Shown here: piece by piece, positions 26,113-35,123 of the stretch
Layout of the letters: every line of letters begins with the position of its first letter
How positions within the stretch are numbered: the first letter of the stretch is position 1
Assembly (NCBI GenBank): GCA_944324855.1
Contig: CALUXY010000011.1
Location: forward strand, 1 to 51,936
DNA from: Candidatus Gastranaerophilales bacterium
Lineage (GTDB): Bacteria; Cyanobacteriota; Vampirovibrionia; Gastranaerophilales; Gastranaerophilaceae
Length of the DNA: 51,936 nucleotides
Direction: 5' to 3'
The notes under the pieces: generated by a model
Seen by the model: only the letters and a program-made list of their open reading frames with translations
Database searches by the model: none
Told to the model about the DNA's origin: nothing
Position numbers and translations under genes: made by a program

Positions 26113-26793
26113 ATGGTCAGATTTTTACATAATTTGGATAGAGATAAAATCTCTCATTTTATTTATTCAATATTCAAAATTCAGGAATTCTTTACTAATA
26201 TTCAAAATGTTAATCATCCTGATGTATCTAATTGCGTGTATGCTATGTGGCATGCACATCAATGTTGTGTTCACGGATTCCCGAATCGAGAAAAAGTAAA
26301 TGTAATGATTAGCCGTTCACGTGACGGAGAAATAATTGCAAAAGTTTGCGAAAAATGGGGTTTTAAAGTTGTAAGAGGATCTAAAGGCAAAAAAGGTGCG
26401 GCAGAAGCAAGTTTGCACATGATAAACGAGCTTAAACATGGGAATTCCGGGGCAATCATGATTGATGGTCCAAGCGGACCTGTTAAAGTTGTAAAAGACG
26501 GGGTTGTTAAAATAGCAAAATTGTCAGGTGCTCCTATTGTGCCTGTTTACTGGTATTCTGAAAACCCTACGTTTCTAAAGTTTCCGACCTGGGATAGTTT
26601 CAGGCTGCCGTTTTTGGCAACTAATCTCATTAATTTATACGGAGAACCTATATATGTTGATCCTAATAACACCGACGAACAGGATGAGCAGGTAAGGCTT
26701 AGAGTTGAGAAATCACTTGAAGAACTTGAAAAACAAGCTCCTCAAAAATATAAAGAGGTTTTCAGATTCGGAATATGGACAAGGAAAAAATAA
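26113..26793 (+). CDS. DUF374 lysophospholipid acyltransferase-like protein
   Basis: A 226-residue protein. The core reads WHAHQCC (about 46), then VMISRSRDGEIIAKVCEKWGFKVVRGS (about 65-93), then AIMIDGPSGPVKVVKDGVVKIAKLSGAPIVPVYW (about 117-150), the pattern of the DUF374 branch of the PlsC/LpxL acyltransferase superfamily. Members of this branch occur with lipid A or envelope lipid genes; the exact acyl acceptor is unknown. No signal peptide; membrane association is likely. The last 19 nt overlap the next gene. Confidence 0.85.
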   Translation: MVRFLHNLDRDKISHFIYSIFKIQEFFTNIQNVNHPDVSNCVYAMWHAHQCCVHGFPNREKVNVMISRSRDGEIIAKVCEKWGFKVVRGSKGKKGAAEASLHMINELKHGNSGAIMIDGPSGPVKVVKDGVVKIAKLSGAPIVPVYWYSENPTFLKFPTWDSFRLPFLATNLINLYGEPIYVDPNNTDEQDEQVRLRVEKSLEELEKQAPQKYKEVFRFGIWTRKK

Positions 26794-27593
26794 ATATAAC
26801 AGCGATTCAAATGGAATCTGTTATAGGAAATAAATACGCGAATTTTAAAAAAGTAGAACAACTTATTGATACATCGATTAAGTCAAATACAGATATACTT
26901 ATACTTCCGGAATTGTGGAATGTTGGCTGGGCATGCAGCGAATTTATAAATGCGTCCGAAAAAATTGAAACCAGTGAAACAATTAAATTTTTATCAAATA
27001 TTGCTAAAAAATATAATACCAACATCCTTGGCGGGAGTTTTGTACAAAAAGTTTCAGATGGTTTATATTATAATACTTGTCCGGTAATAAACCGCAATGG
27101 GGATTTGATTGCAGCTTATAATAAAAATCACTTATATTCATATTATGATGATTCTGAAGGAACGTATATAACTAAAGGTGATAATCCTGTAATGGTTAAT
27201 CTGGAAGGGGTAAAAATCGGATTAACAATTTGTTATGATATCCGGTTCCCTGAAATATACAGAGCATACAGAAAAGCCGGTGCGGATATACTTGTAAATA
27301 TGGCGGCTTGGCCGTTATCCAGAGCTATACACTGGAATTCTTTAACACAGGCAAGAGCCGTTGAAAACCAAACTTATATGGTTGCCCTAACCCAGACCGG
27401 AGATTTGCCAACCGGCACAAAAAATCTGGGGCATTCAATTATATATGATTACAGCGGAAATATTCTGGATGAAATTTTTGATACAGAAGGAGCAATATCT
27501 GCTACAATAGGACTTAATGATATGTACGAATTTAGAGACAAATGCACGGTTTTAAAAGATATACAAGAATCTTATGAGGTATTATATGAATAA
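26775..27593 (+). CDS. Carbon-nitrogen hydrolase (nitrilase superfamily, omega-amidase-like)
   Basis: A 272-residue cytosolic enzyme. The catalytic triad is visible: Glu46 in LILPELWN, Lys117 in AYNKNHLY and Cys153 in TICYDIRFPE. The CYDIRFPE motif and the WPLSRAIHW segment resemble omega-amidase/Nit2-type enzymes, which hydrolyse 2-oxoglutaramate and related amides; the true substrate is not shown by the sequence. The gene starts inside the end of the DUF374 gene and itself overlaps the PBP gene start by 8 nt, so the three are co-transcribed. Confidence 0.9.
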   Translation: MDKEKINITAIQMESVIGNKYANFKKVEQLIDTSIKSNTDILILPELWNVGWACSEFINASEKIETSETIKFLSNIAKKYNTNILGGSFVQKVSDGLYYNTCPVINRNGDLIAAYNKNHLYSYYDDSEGTYITKGDNPVMVNLEGVKIGLTICYDIRFPEIYRAYRKAGADILVNMAAWPLSRAIHWNSLTQARAVENQTYMVALTQTGDLPTGTKNLGHSIIYDYSGNILDEIFDTEGAISATIGLNDMYEFRDKCTVLKDIQESYEVLYE

Positions 27594-28920
27594 AAATTTT
27601 GCGGCACTTACTGTTTTAATCTCCGTTATGGCAACAAATCTTTGTTACGCACAGGATATCAGCAAAGATATAAATTCTGTAATATCTAATTCAAATATTA
27701 AAAAAGGTGCAATATCTGTTTCTATTAAATCAATTGATGATAAAAAAACACTTTATGAAACAAATTCCAATGTACCGATGCCGCCGGCATCTATACAAAA
27801 ACTTGTTACTACCCTGCCTGCTGTTAAAACATTGGGCGAAAATTATCAGTTTGAAACCAAATTATACAAAGATAAAGCAGGTAACTATTTAATTGTACTT
27901 GGTGCAGACCCGTATTTAAAAAGCAGTGACCTTAAACAACTGACAAAAAAAATGCCGCCGGAAGTAAAATCTATCAATATAGATGATTCTATAATAGATA
28001 AACAAGAGTGGGGTGAAGGATGGCACTGGGATGATGATATTAACCCATTAATGCCTAAATTTAGTGCATATAATATTGACAGAAATACTTTGAAAGTATT
28101 TATTGAGCCTACATTAAAAGATGCTCCGGCAAATATTATTTTTGAAAAAGATTATCCGACATCCTTTATAAATCAAGTTGTAACAGGGAATTCAACATCA
28201 TATACTATTGAGAAAAAAAGCTATGAAACTCCTGATGTAGTAACCGTCAAAGGTGTTATTAACAAAACAATAACAATTTTGATTCCGGTGAACAGCCCTA
28301 AAAAATATTTCAAGTTAAGGCTCACCGATGCATTGCTGGATAATGAAAAAAGTAACAGCGGGGTTTTTTATAATAAAAAACTTACAAAAGAATATTTCTT
28401 AGTAGATAAAGTAAGTCACAGTATTCAACAGGCTAAAACTGATATATTAAAAAACAGTGATAATTATGTTTCAGAAACTTTGTTTAAATTGGCGGGCGGA
28501 AAGTTTAAACATTCGACAGGAACATTTGAAGCAGGAAAAGAAATGTTTGAAAATTACTGCACCCAAATGAAACTTGATGATTCACAGGTGCATATTGTAG
28601 ATGCAAGCGGTATTTCAAAAAACAACCTTATGGTATCTGACTTTATGACAGATTTTCTGATTATGAATAAAGTACAACTTGAGCCTATGATGGCGACATC
28701 AGGAGAAGGCACAATGGCTGACAGGTTATTATATCTAAAAGGCAACATTAAGGCTAAAACCGGAACATTAACAAATGTCAGTACAATTACAGGATATTTA
28801 GCAACACAAAATGGGCATAAATATGCTTTTTGCATAATGATTAATGATGCAAAATCTAAAAATTATGACAAAAAATTATTAGAAGATAATTTAATTAAAA
28901 CCATATATCTAAAAGGTTAA
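27586..28920 (+). CDS. dacB: D-alanyl-D-alanine carboxypeptidase/endopeptidase (PBP4, S13 family)
   Basis: 444 residues from the ATG at 27586. That start is preferred over the ATG at 27574 because GAGG lies 6 nt upstream and a clean signal peptide results (about 1-22, ending CYAQD). The S13 active-site motifs are complete: SIQK (Ser69-Lys72), SGISKNN (SxN) and KAKTGTL (KTG). The protein is periplasmic and trims or cleaves D-Ala cross-links in peptidoglycan. Domain II between the SxxK and SxN motifs is shorter than in E. coli DacB. It is last gene of the run starting at 25187 or 26113. Confidence 0.93.
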   Translation: MNKNFAALTVLISVMATNLCYAQDISKDINSVISNSNIKKGAISVSIKSIDDKKTLYETNSNVPMPPASIQKLVTTLPAVKTLGENYQFETKLYKDKAGNYLIVLGADPYLKSSDLKQLTKKMPPEVKSINIDDSIIDKQEWGEGWHWDDDINPLMPKFSAYNIDRNTLKVFIEPTLKDAPANIIFEKDYPTSFINQVVTGNSTSYTIEKKSYETPDVVTVKGVINKTITILIPVNSPKKYFKLRLTDALLDNEKSNSGVFYNKKLTKEYFLVDKVSHSIQQAKTDILKNSDNYVSETLFKLAGGKFKHSTGTFEAGKEMFENYCTQMKLDDSQVHIVDASGISKNNLMVSDFMTDFLIMNKVQLEPMMATSGEGTMADRLLYLKGNIKAKTGTLTNVSTITGYLATQNGHKYAFCIMINDAKSKNYDKKLLEDNLIKTIYLKG

Positions 28921-28927
28921 AAATTTG

Positions 28928-30190
28928 TTATACAAGTTTTAAAACATATTTGAACGTTTTAGGGTTATGAACATGGTTCATAAATGCTTTAAAGAGTGCT
29001 TTCCTAACAGAACCGGCTTTTGGACCTAATAGATCTATTTTTTGTAATTCTTCATTCCGAATTACATCATATTTATATTTGAAAATTTTGAACGAGTTTT
29101 TTGTTTCCGGACGTTTAATCGTATTATGGAAATAATCTTTACTTGGATCTAACATTTTGTTAAATATGGCATCTTCTAATTTTTGATTTTTAGGGGCTTC
29201 AACATTTGTTCCTAAATATTTATTTGATAAATTGGTCATTGCGTACATGAATTTTTCAAGAGCAGTACCTTTTACTTCTTTAGGAATGTTTAATGAATTT
29301 TTATTAATGTGAACTGCCCAATCAGAAAGATGATGAAAATTTATACCTCCCAAAAGAAAGTGAGTCATTGAATGATATGCCAAAAATACGTTATTGAATT
29401 CTTTAGAAGGGACTAAAGTCTTTGTTCCCATAGGCAATACAGCTTCTGATGGGTTAAATACTTTCAATAAGTATTTATCTAATTTTTTTGCATCTGGCAT
29501 TCTAAACTGAGTTTTTAGATCCAAGAAAGTGCGATGATTTTCTATCGGCATACCTTTATATCTAAAATGACTGTGTTTAGGATGGTCTGTATCTACATTT
29601 ATTCCTTGTTTTTTGAAAATCTCATCAAATAGATAAGTCATATTATTCTCTGTTTTTGAACTATCAGTACCGTGCTTAAAGGTAAATACATCAATATCTC
29701 CTCCAAAACGTTTTTGCGGATCTGGATAATTCAAAGAAAAACCTAGCCCTTTAATAGGAACTGTTGATATGCCATTATCAGCAGATAATTTTATCAACTC
29801 TCCCAATATTTCTTCTTGTCTTATATGATAACGTTTTGCAAAAGTTTCTGTCAATTTCATATTTTCCAGTACATCATCCGGAATTTTAATCTCCGGAGTA
29901 TTTTTTAAGCCATCTAATAATAAAGGGGTAACAGCACTATCGTGCCCTAAGTTATACATTCTTACCCAGTCTTCATAAGTTCTACCTTGAAATAATGAAA
30001 TATCAGCTTTTTGACCGTTTAATGTACTTTTTAACAGTGATAAAAGCATTTTCGATGAAATATAATCCGGAGATTTTGAAATATTATTAAAACACACTGA
30101 ATCAGCTGCAGATACTTGTTTTTGAACTACAGGTTGTTTTTTTGAGGTAAACATTATTGATTGAATATTTTGGGGTAATATTTTTATCAT
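28928..30190 (-). CDS. Nucleotidyltransferase-like protein (NTP_transf_5 type)
   Basis: A 420-residue protein. TVPIKGLGFSLNYPDPQKRFGGDIDVF (about 143-169) has the KG...R..GDID pattern of the uncharacterised NTP_transf_5 nucleotidyltransferases: Lys147-Gly148, Gly164, Asp165 and Asp167 would bind the metal and nucleotide. HSMTHFLLGGINFHHLSDWAVHI downstream matches the conserved helical part of that family (typically HWxxxxD-like). Such proteins often sit in surface-glycan loci, but here the gene stands alone between dacB and a flagellin. The N-terminal 45 residues are poorly ordered. AGGAG precedes the ATG. Confidence 0.75.
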   Translation of the reverse strand: MIKILPQNIQSIMFTSKKQPVVQKQVSAADSVCFNNISKSPDYISSKMLLSLLKSTLNGQKADISLFQGRTYEDWVRMYNLGHDSAVTPLLLDGLKNTPEIKIPDDVLENMKLTETFAKRYHIRQEEILGELIKLSADNGISTVPIKGLGFSLNYPDPQKRFGGDIDVFTFKHGTDSSKTENNMTYLFDEIFKKQGINVDTDHPKHSHFRYKGMPIENHRTFLDLKTQFRMPDAKKLDKYLLKVFNPSEAVLPMGTKTLVPSKEFNNVFLAYHSMTHFLLGGINFHHLSDWAVHINKNSLNIPKEVKGTALEKFMYAMTNLSNKYLGTNVEAPKNQKLEDAIFNKMLDPSKDYFHNTIKRPETKNSFKIFKYKYDVIRNEELQKIDLLGPKAGSVRKALFKAFMNHVHNPKTFKYVLKLV

Positions 30191-30251
30191 GGGAAACTCC
30201 TACAAAAATATAAAACCACGTAAAAATATTTTTTGCCAGTAAAATAATAAA

Positions 30252-30277
30252 ATAAAAAGTGCGGCAAAATACCGCAC
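30252..30277 (-). terminator. Terminator after flagellin 30326-31174
   Basis: GTGCGG (30259-30264) pairs with CCGCAC (30272-30277), 7-nt loop, followed on the minus strand by T5 and further T-rich sequence. Confidence 0.88.
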
Positions 30278-30325
30278 CTGAATTCAATCAACAACTAAGT
30301 CTGTTTTTACTTCATCTAATGAGGA

Positions 30326-31174
30326 TTAAATCAAGTTAAGAGCTATAGATGGAGTTTGGTTGGCTGTAGACAGCAACGATGCTGATGCTTGTTGTAAAAT
30401 CTGAGCCTTAATGTATTCAGATGATTCTGCAGCTACATCCGCATCCTTGATTGTTGATAGTGACGATGTAACGTTTGAATATTGTACATCCAATGCATCT
30501 GCTGCTGAATCAAGTCTGTTTTGTATTGCACCGATATTTGTTTGGCGGGTAGTTACTTCATCCAATGCTGCATCTATTGCATTTAATGCTGTACCGTAAT
30601 TTGCTCCACCAACTGTAAAATATCCTAAGAAAGTATTTTGTGCAACACCTGTTAATTCTTCTGCCGTTGATTCTGCAAATAAATTTGCATCTAATTCTAA
30701 ACGACTGTTTGCGGTTGAATCTATACCAATTTGAAGATTGATTGCACCGGCTGAACCATCAAGGAGTTTAATACCATTGAACTCTGTACTTGCAGCAATT
30801 CTATCGATTTCTTCCAAACGTGCTGTAACTTCAGCCTTAATTGCATCAATAGAATCTTGACCGTAAGTACCGTTTGCGGCTTCTTCGGTTAAATCTCTTA
30901 TACGTTGTAAATGGGTTACTATCAAATCGTAGTTACTTTCTGCCGTGGATAATAAGCTTGAACCTATTGCAACGTTATCCTGTGCAACACTAATTGAACT
31001 CAACTGAGTATCCATTTTTGTTGCAACAGCGTATCCTGCGGCATCATCGCCTGCGCTGTTAATCTTAAAACCTGTTGTCATACGTTCAATTGACTGATTC
31101 AGTGCTTTTGTCGCATCATCCAGGTTTCTTTGAACAATCAACGACCCAAGATTCGTATTGATAGTAAGAGCCAT
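30326..31174 (-). CDS. fliC: Flagellin, near-identical copy of 16757-17605
   Basis: A 282-residue flagellin with complete terminal helices and a short centre. It differs from the protein at 16757-17605 at about 8 positions (for example K16R, A19D, E23K near the N-terminus). A 293-nt stretch (30783-31075) is identical at the DNA level to 17214-17506, including synonymous sites. AAGGAG lies 8 nt before the ATG. The promoter region shares the GTAACAAAAAT box and TATAAT-AAG-TATATAA with the other flagellins, while the rest of the upstream DNA differs. Confidence 0.96.
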   Translation of the reverse strand: MALTINTNLGSLIVQRNLDDATKALNQSIERMTTGFKINSAGDDAAGYAVATKMDTQLSSISVAQDNVAIGSSLLSTAESNYDLIVTHLQRIRDLTEEAANGTYGQDSIDAIKAEVTARLEEIDRIAASTEFNGIKLLDGSAGAINLQIGIDSTANSRLELDANLFAESTAEELTGVAQNTFLGYFTVGGANYGTALNAIDAALDEVTTRQTNIGAIQNRLDSAADALDVQYSNVTSSLSTIKDADVAAESSEYIKAQILQQASASLLSTANQTPSIALNLI

Positions 31175-31275
31175 AATTAACTCCTTTCAAATCGGTAGTT
31201 TTAATCCTCGTGATTAATAACTAGCCAAAATTTTTTTAAATGACGATACAATCCTTAAATTACTCTTATATACTT

Positions 31276-31327
31276 ATTATAACTCATAAATATATTTTCA
31301 TGAAGTGATTAAGTGTATTTTTGTTAC
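31276..31327 (-). promoter_or_regulatory. Flagellin promoter with upstream GTAACAAAAAT box
   Basis: On the minus strand: GTAACAAAAAT (31327-31317), a poor -35 (TTCATG) and TATAAT (31281-31276) followed by AAGTATATAAG. The poor -35 and conserved upstream box suggest activator dependence. Confidence 0.55.
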
Positions 31328-31438
31328 ATTATTTAATAATTACTTGACAAGGTTTAAAATAAATAATAACTATTTCAAGCAAAAAAAAAGGATGCACAAG
31401 CATCCTAAAAATCCAACTATCACAAATCAATTTATATA

Positions 31439-31927
31439 TTATAATGGTTTATTCCATAAAGATTCTGCAAATTTGCTTTGTGCTTGAGCATCAACTGACA
31501 AAGCAACATTGTTTGGTGTAAAAATGAATACCATTTCGCCAACTTTTTGTGCTGTACCATTTAGAGCATGAGCAGCACCGCAAACAAAATCAATTGTTCT
31601 TTGCGACTGATCTTTGTCTAAAAGGTGAAGATTTAAAACAACAGTTTTTTTATCTTTCAAATGCTTAACCATTTGACCTGCTTCGCCAAAAGAACGAGGC
31701 TCAACTATCATTACTTCATATCCTCTGTAATTTGGATGATTAACAACCTTCATTTCTCTAGAACTTTCTGTTCTTGTTGAAAAATCAGGTTTAGTAACTC
31801 TTAATGCGTTACCGTCTTCTACGTATTCATCATCACTTGCGAAATCAAAAGCATCTTCATCTTCATCTCTAGTTAATCCTTGAGTTAAAAAATCAACTAT
31901 CCCGCTTAATTTTTCAGTTATTGTCAT
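31439..31927 (-). CDS. sepF: Cell division protein SepF
   Basis: A 162-residue protein. An N-terminal amphipathic segment (MTITEKLSGIVDFLTQGL) could bind the membrane. An acidic linker follows (about 20-60), then the SepF core (about 65-150): VMIVEPRSFGEAGQMVKHLKDKKTVVLNL and DFVCGAAHALNGTAQKVGEMVFIFTP. SepF anchors FtsZ to the membrane and replaces FtsA in Gram-positives and cyanobacteria. Its presence with an otherwise Gram-negative gene set is one reason for the cyanobacterial-lineage assignment. It lies 11 nt after yggS, the usual neighbour. Confidence 0.94.
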   Translation of the reverse strand: MTITEKLSGIVDFLTQGLTRDEDEDAFDFASDDEYVEDGNALRVTKPDFSTRTESSREMKVVNHPNYRGYEVMIVEPRSFGEAGQMVKHLKDKKTVVLNLHLLDKDQSQRTIDFVCGAAHALNGTAQKVGEMVFIFTPNNVALSVDAQAQSKFAESLWNKPL

Positions 31928-31938
31928 CTTTCCTCCGA

Positions 31939-32604
31939 TTATTTAAATAATATTCTTCCTAAACGTATCATAGTAGCTCCGTTGGCTACAGCTCTCAGAT
32001 AATCATCGCTCATTCCCATTGATAATTCCTGCAGATTCAAATTATACTTCTTGTTTAATTCTGTTTTGATTTGTAAAGCCTCATTAAATACTCTGTCGAG
32101 TTCGTCATCTGACGCCCCTAAAGGTGCCATACACATAAACCCGTTAACTGCAAGATTCTCCAGATTTAAGATTTCTTCAAAATTATCATAAAGCTCTCTC
32201 TTACTAAATCCAAACTTCTGGACCTCTTCTGAAATGTTTATTTCTAACAAGACTTTTTGAATCTTATTCAATCTTCCGGCTGCCTCTGATATAACTTTTG
32301 CAAGTTTTAAAGAGTCAACTGATTGAATATAATCAAAATACTTTACAACTTTTTCTGCTTTATTAGTTTGTAAATGTCCGATAAAGTGAAATCTGGAGTT
32401 TTTACGAATCTCCTCCGGCAAACTGCAGATTTTTTCAATTGCATCATTTGCCCTTGATTCTCCAAAATCTCTTAAACCGGCATCATAAGCAGCTAATATT
32501 GCTTCCAGACCGTAGTATTTTGTTACAGCAATTATATTTGGTGTATAAGGTACGATTGTTTTTTTTACACGTAGAAGATTCTCTTTAACACAAGATACAG
32601 TCAT
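31939..32604 (-). CDS. yggS: YggS/PLPBP-family pyridoxal phosphate homeostasis protein
   Basis: A 221-residue alanine-racemase-fold protein that binds pyridoxal 5'-phosphate and buffers vitamin B6 and amino-acid pools. IIAVTKYY holds the PLP lysine (Lys28). FHFIGHLQTNKAEKV, QSVDSLKLA, NISEEVQKFGFS and ELSMGMSDDYLRAV-NGATMIRLGR are the family landmarks. Length is normal. GAGGAG lies 6 nt before the ATG. Operon with sepF downstream. Confidence 0.95.
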   Translation of the reverse strand: MTVSCVKENLLRVKKTIVPYTPNIIAVTKYYGLEAILAAYDAGLRDFGESRANDAIEKICSLPEEIRKNSRFHFIGHLQTNKAEKVVKYFDYIQSVDSLKLAKVISEAAGRLNKIQKVLLEINISEEVQKFGFSKRELYDNFEEILNLENLAVNGFMCMAPLGASDDELDRVFNEALQIKTELNKKYNLNLQELSMGMSDDYLRAVANGATMIRLGRILFK

Positions 32605-32627
32605 ACTAATCTCCTCTACATTTTAAA

Positions 32628-32656
32628 ATTATATCTTATCGGTCATGATAAGACAA
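32628..32656 (-). promoter_or_regulatory. Promoter of yggS-sepF
   Basis: On the minus strand: TTGTCT (32656-32651), 17-nt spacer, TATAAT (32633-32628), about 24 nt before the yggS start. Confidence 0.75.
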
Positions 32657-32829
32657 ATATTCAATTGTAAAAGTTTTTCCTCCTTTCTTGGATTCCTGAA
32701 ACCCATGATTCACATGCGATTCAGCATGTTTTTGAATGTTAAGTTTTATTAATATTTGTTATTTTGTTAAGTTCTTGACATGATTTCTTTGAGTTTTGTC
32801 ATGCTAATGGCATGCCTTTATTCAAAAAA

Positions 32830-34476
32830 TTATTGACCAAGATATGCAAGCGTTTCAAGAATTGAACTTGCTGTTGAGAATACACGTGAATTAACCTGTA
32901 TTGCACGCTGAGCAATAATCATGTTTGATAACTCTGTAGCCATATCAACGTTTGAGCCTTCCAGGCCGCCTGTTTTGATAGAACCAAAACCGTTAGCATT
33001 AGACATACCATAAGCAAATTCACCTGCGTTAGGCCCTATTGACCACATATTGTCTGTTTCTGCAACAAGACCTGAATCATTGATTACGGTACCCATTTCT
33101 ATAACCATATTTGCCGGTATAAAATCAGTACCGCTCATATCTAAATCTGAATTAGCAAGACCGGATGCCGTGATAACTACTTTATCTGCAGTTGTATATT
33201 GCCATAAAGCACGTCCGTTATCATCAAATGTTACAGTTAATTCAGAACCGTCATTGTATTTAGCTGTTAAAACACCTGATTCTGATACTGACCAATCAAT
33301 TCTTTTTATTGCATCTGCACTGTTATATGAATTACTGATAACTGCAGACTGGTTCATATCTTCACTGTAGAATAATGTTTGACCGTCTGTTGCCGCATCA
33401 ATTGCATCAACAAGACCTGTTTCTGACAAGAAGTTTGATGTTTGACCATCATTTGCAACAGATATATCTTCTCCGGAATTATTTTCCAATTGTAATCCGC
33501 CGTCAATTACGGAAAATTGAATATCAGGATATCCTTGAGAATTGAAAGAGTTATTAATACTGTTTACAAAATCTTCTAAAGTACTATTCAAATCCCCTTC
33601 GCCTACCGTATAAGAAACTTGTGCTTGAACGTTTCTGACACTTATGTTGCCGGTTGTAGGGAATGTTTCACTATCAAGCTTTATATAAGTTCCGTCAGTT
33701 CCTTTATAATATACATCGGTAGGAGAAACTTCTCCGAATAATTCAGTCATATTATTTCTGTCTTCGGTTGTTAAAGCTGCCATATCCATTCTATTATATG
33801 TAACAGCACCACCGCCGCCCCCAGGGTTGTAGGTATATTCCTGTCCTGGATTTACTTCTGTAAAGTCGGCTGCAGCACAGCTTTGAGAGGTTCCTCCTAC
33901 ATTTAATATAAATGTTCCGGGACTAACACCTTGAGCAAGAGCGTTTAAATCATTAACTGTTTTTTCTGCCAGTTCATCTTGCGGAGTACCTGATAATGCA
34001 ACATTTAAAATAGAAGGAACTCTAACAGTTACATCAGAAGAGCGAGCAGAATATTCGTTTGTTGTACCAACAACTTTATAACCTGCTGCAGTAACAAGGT
34101 TTCCGGCAGAGTCAAGAGTAAAGTGACCGTCCCTTGTTAAATACTGTGTTCCGCTGCCGTCTTGTACAACGAAATAGCCGTTACCTGAAATCATTAAATC
34201 AGAATTATAACCTGTTTGAAGGAAAGAGCCGGAACTAAAGTCCCTTGAAATTGAGGCAACTTGAGTACCTAAACCGATTTGTCTAGGGTTTGTACCACCG
34301 CCGTTTCTCGTTGCGGCAGAACCTGATGACAACGTATTTGAAAATAATGTTGAAAAAGTAACATTTGCAGATTTAAATGCAGTTGTGTTGATGTTTGCAA
34401 CGTTGTTTGCAATTACATCAATCTGTGTTTGCCCCGCATCTAATCCGGTTTTTGATGTGTAAAGTGCCTGACTCAT
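32830..34476 (-). CDS. flgE: Flagellar hook protein FlgE
   Basis: A 548-residue axial protein. The N-terminus (MSQALYTSKTGLDAGQTQIDVIANNVANINTTAFKSA) is the rod/hook motif; the C-terminus (GGLEGSNVDMATELSNMIIAQRAIQVNSRVFSTASSILETL) is the matching FlgE coiled-coil half. LMISGNGYFVVQDGSGTQYLTRDGHF is the conserved FlgE_D2-adjacent region. The middle is a large variable domain, so the protein is longer than E. coli FlgE (about 400). GAGGAGAG precedes the ATG. It is last gene of the fliJ-fliK-flgD-flgE operon; I see no strong terminator after it. Confidence 0.95.
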   Translation of the reverse strand: MSQALYTSKTGLDAGQTQIDVIANNVANINTTAFKSANVTFSTLFSNTLSSGSAATRNGGGTNPRQIGLGTQVASISRDFSSGSFLQTGYNSDLMISGNGYFVVQDGSGTQYLTRDGHFTLDSAGNLVTAAGYKVVGTTNEYSARSSDVTVRVPSILNVALSGTPQDELAEKTVNDLNALAQGVSPGTFILNVGGTSQSCAAADFTEVNPGQEYTYNPGGGGGAVTYNRMDMAALTTEDRNNMTELFGEVSPTDVYYKGTDGTYIKLDSETFPTTGNISVRNVQAQVSYTVGEGDLNSTLEDFVNSINNSFNSQGYPDIQFSVIDGGLQLENNSGEDISVANDGQTSNFLSETGLVDAIDAATDGQTLFYSEDMNQSAVISNSYNSADAIKRIDWSVSESGVLTAKYNDGSELTVTFDDNGRALWQYTTADKVVITASGLANSDLDMSGTDFIPANMVIEMGTVINDSGLVAETDNMWSIGPNAGEFAYGMSNANGFGSIKTGGLEGSNVDMATELSNMIIAQRAIQVNSRVFSTASSILETLAYLGQ

Positions 34477-34530
34477 TTCTCTCTCCTCTAATTTATATTG
34501 TCTAGTATTATGTTATATTCTGATTAATTA

Positions 34531-35103
34531 TTATGTATTATCTGTTTTATTATTTTCTTCTGTGCTTCCAGCGGCTGTATTTGTATCATCAGATGGTGTT
34601 TCTGTAGTTTCTCCGCCTGTTGCAGTTCCCGGTTCACGAACATTTTGAACATAAGCAATTGAATAGTATTTACCGTTAACCATAATTTTACCTTCTCCGC
34701 CGTCAAATGTTGCTTCGGTTACTGTTCCGCTAATAATTTCATCCGGTTTTTCAGGATCAGGTATAATATCAACTTCCTTGCCAATAAGTGATAATGTTTG
34801 GCTTATACCGCTGTTTTGTGCAACGCCGTTGATTAACGAATTCATTGATTCTGTCAAATCTTGTAAACCTTCATTCATTTGGGTCATTTGTTCCAATGAT
34901 GAATATTGAGCCAATTGTGACAACCATTCCTGGTTTTCCATCGGCTGAGTAGGGTCCTGGTTTTTCATCTGTTGCAGCATAAGGTTTAGAAACATATCTT
35001 TGTCACTTGTTTCTGTTGTTGTTTGTGTTGCCGCATTAGATGTATTCCAGGTTGTCTGGTTTTCCATAGATTGTATTTCGTTGTATACGTTTGAAACTGT
35101 CAT
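34531..35103 (-). CDS. flgD: Flagellar hook-capping protein FlgD
   Basis: A 190-residue protein. DMFLNLMLQQMKNQDPTQPMENQEWLSQLAQYSSLEQM (about 36-73) is the FlgD signature. A central beta-rich segment (about 95-150, with GEGKIMVNGKYYSI) follows, and an acidic Thr/Glu/Asn-rich tail (about 155-190). FlgD sits at the growing hook tip and lets FlgE polymerise. It lies between fliK and flgE, the standard order. Confidence 0.95.
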   Translation of the reverse strand: MTVSNVYNEIQSMENQTTWNTSNAATQTTTETSDKDMFLNLMLQQMKNQDPTQPMENQEWLSQLAQYSSLEQMTQMNEGLQDLTESMNSLINGVAQNSGISQTLSLIGKEVDIIPDPEKPDEIISGTVTEATFDGGEGKIMVNGKYYSIAYVQNVREPGTATGGETTETPSDDTNTAAGSTEENNKTDNT

Positions 35104-35123
35104 TTTATCTTCCCCTATCCGAT

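Noticed and set aside
32657..32829. Small gene between flgE and yggS with a strong AAAGGAGG site on the minus strand
   Set aside because: No start codon lies at a proper distance and the nearest frame is only about 11 codons.
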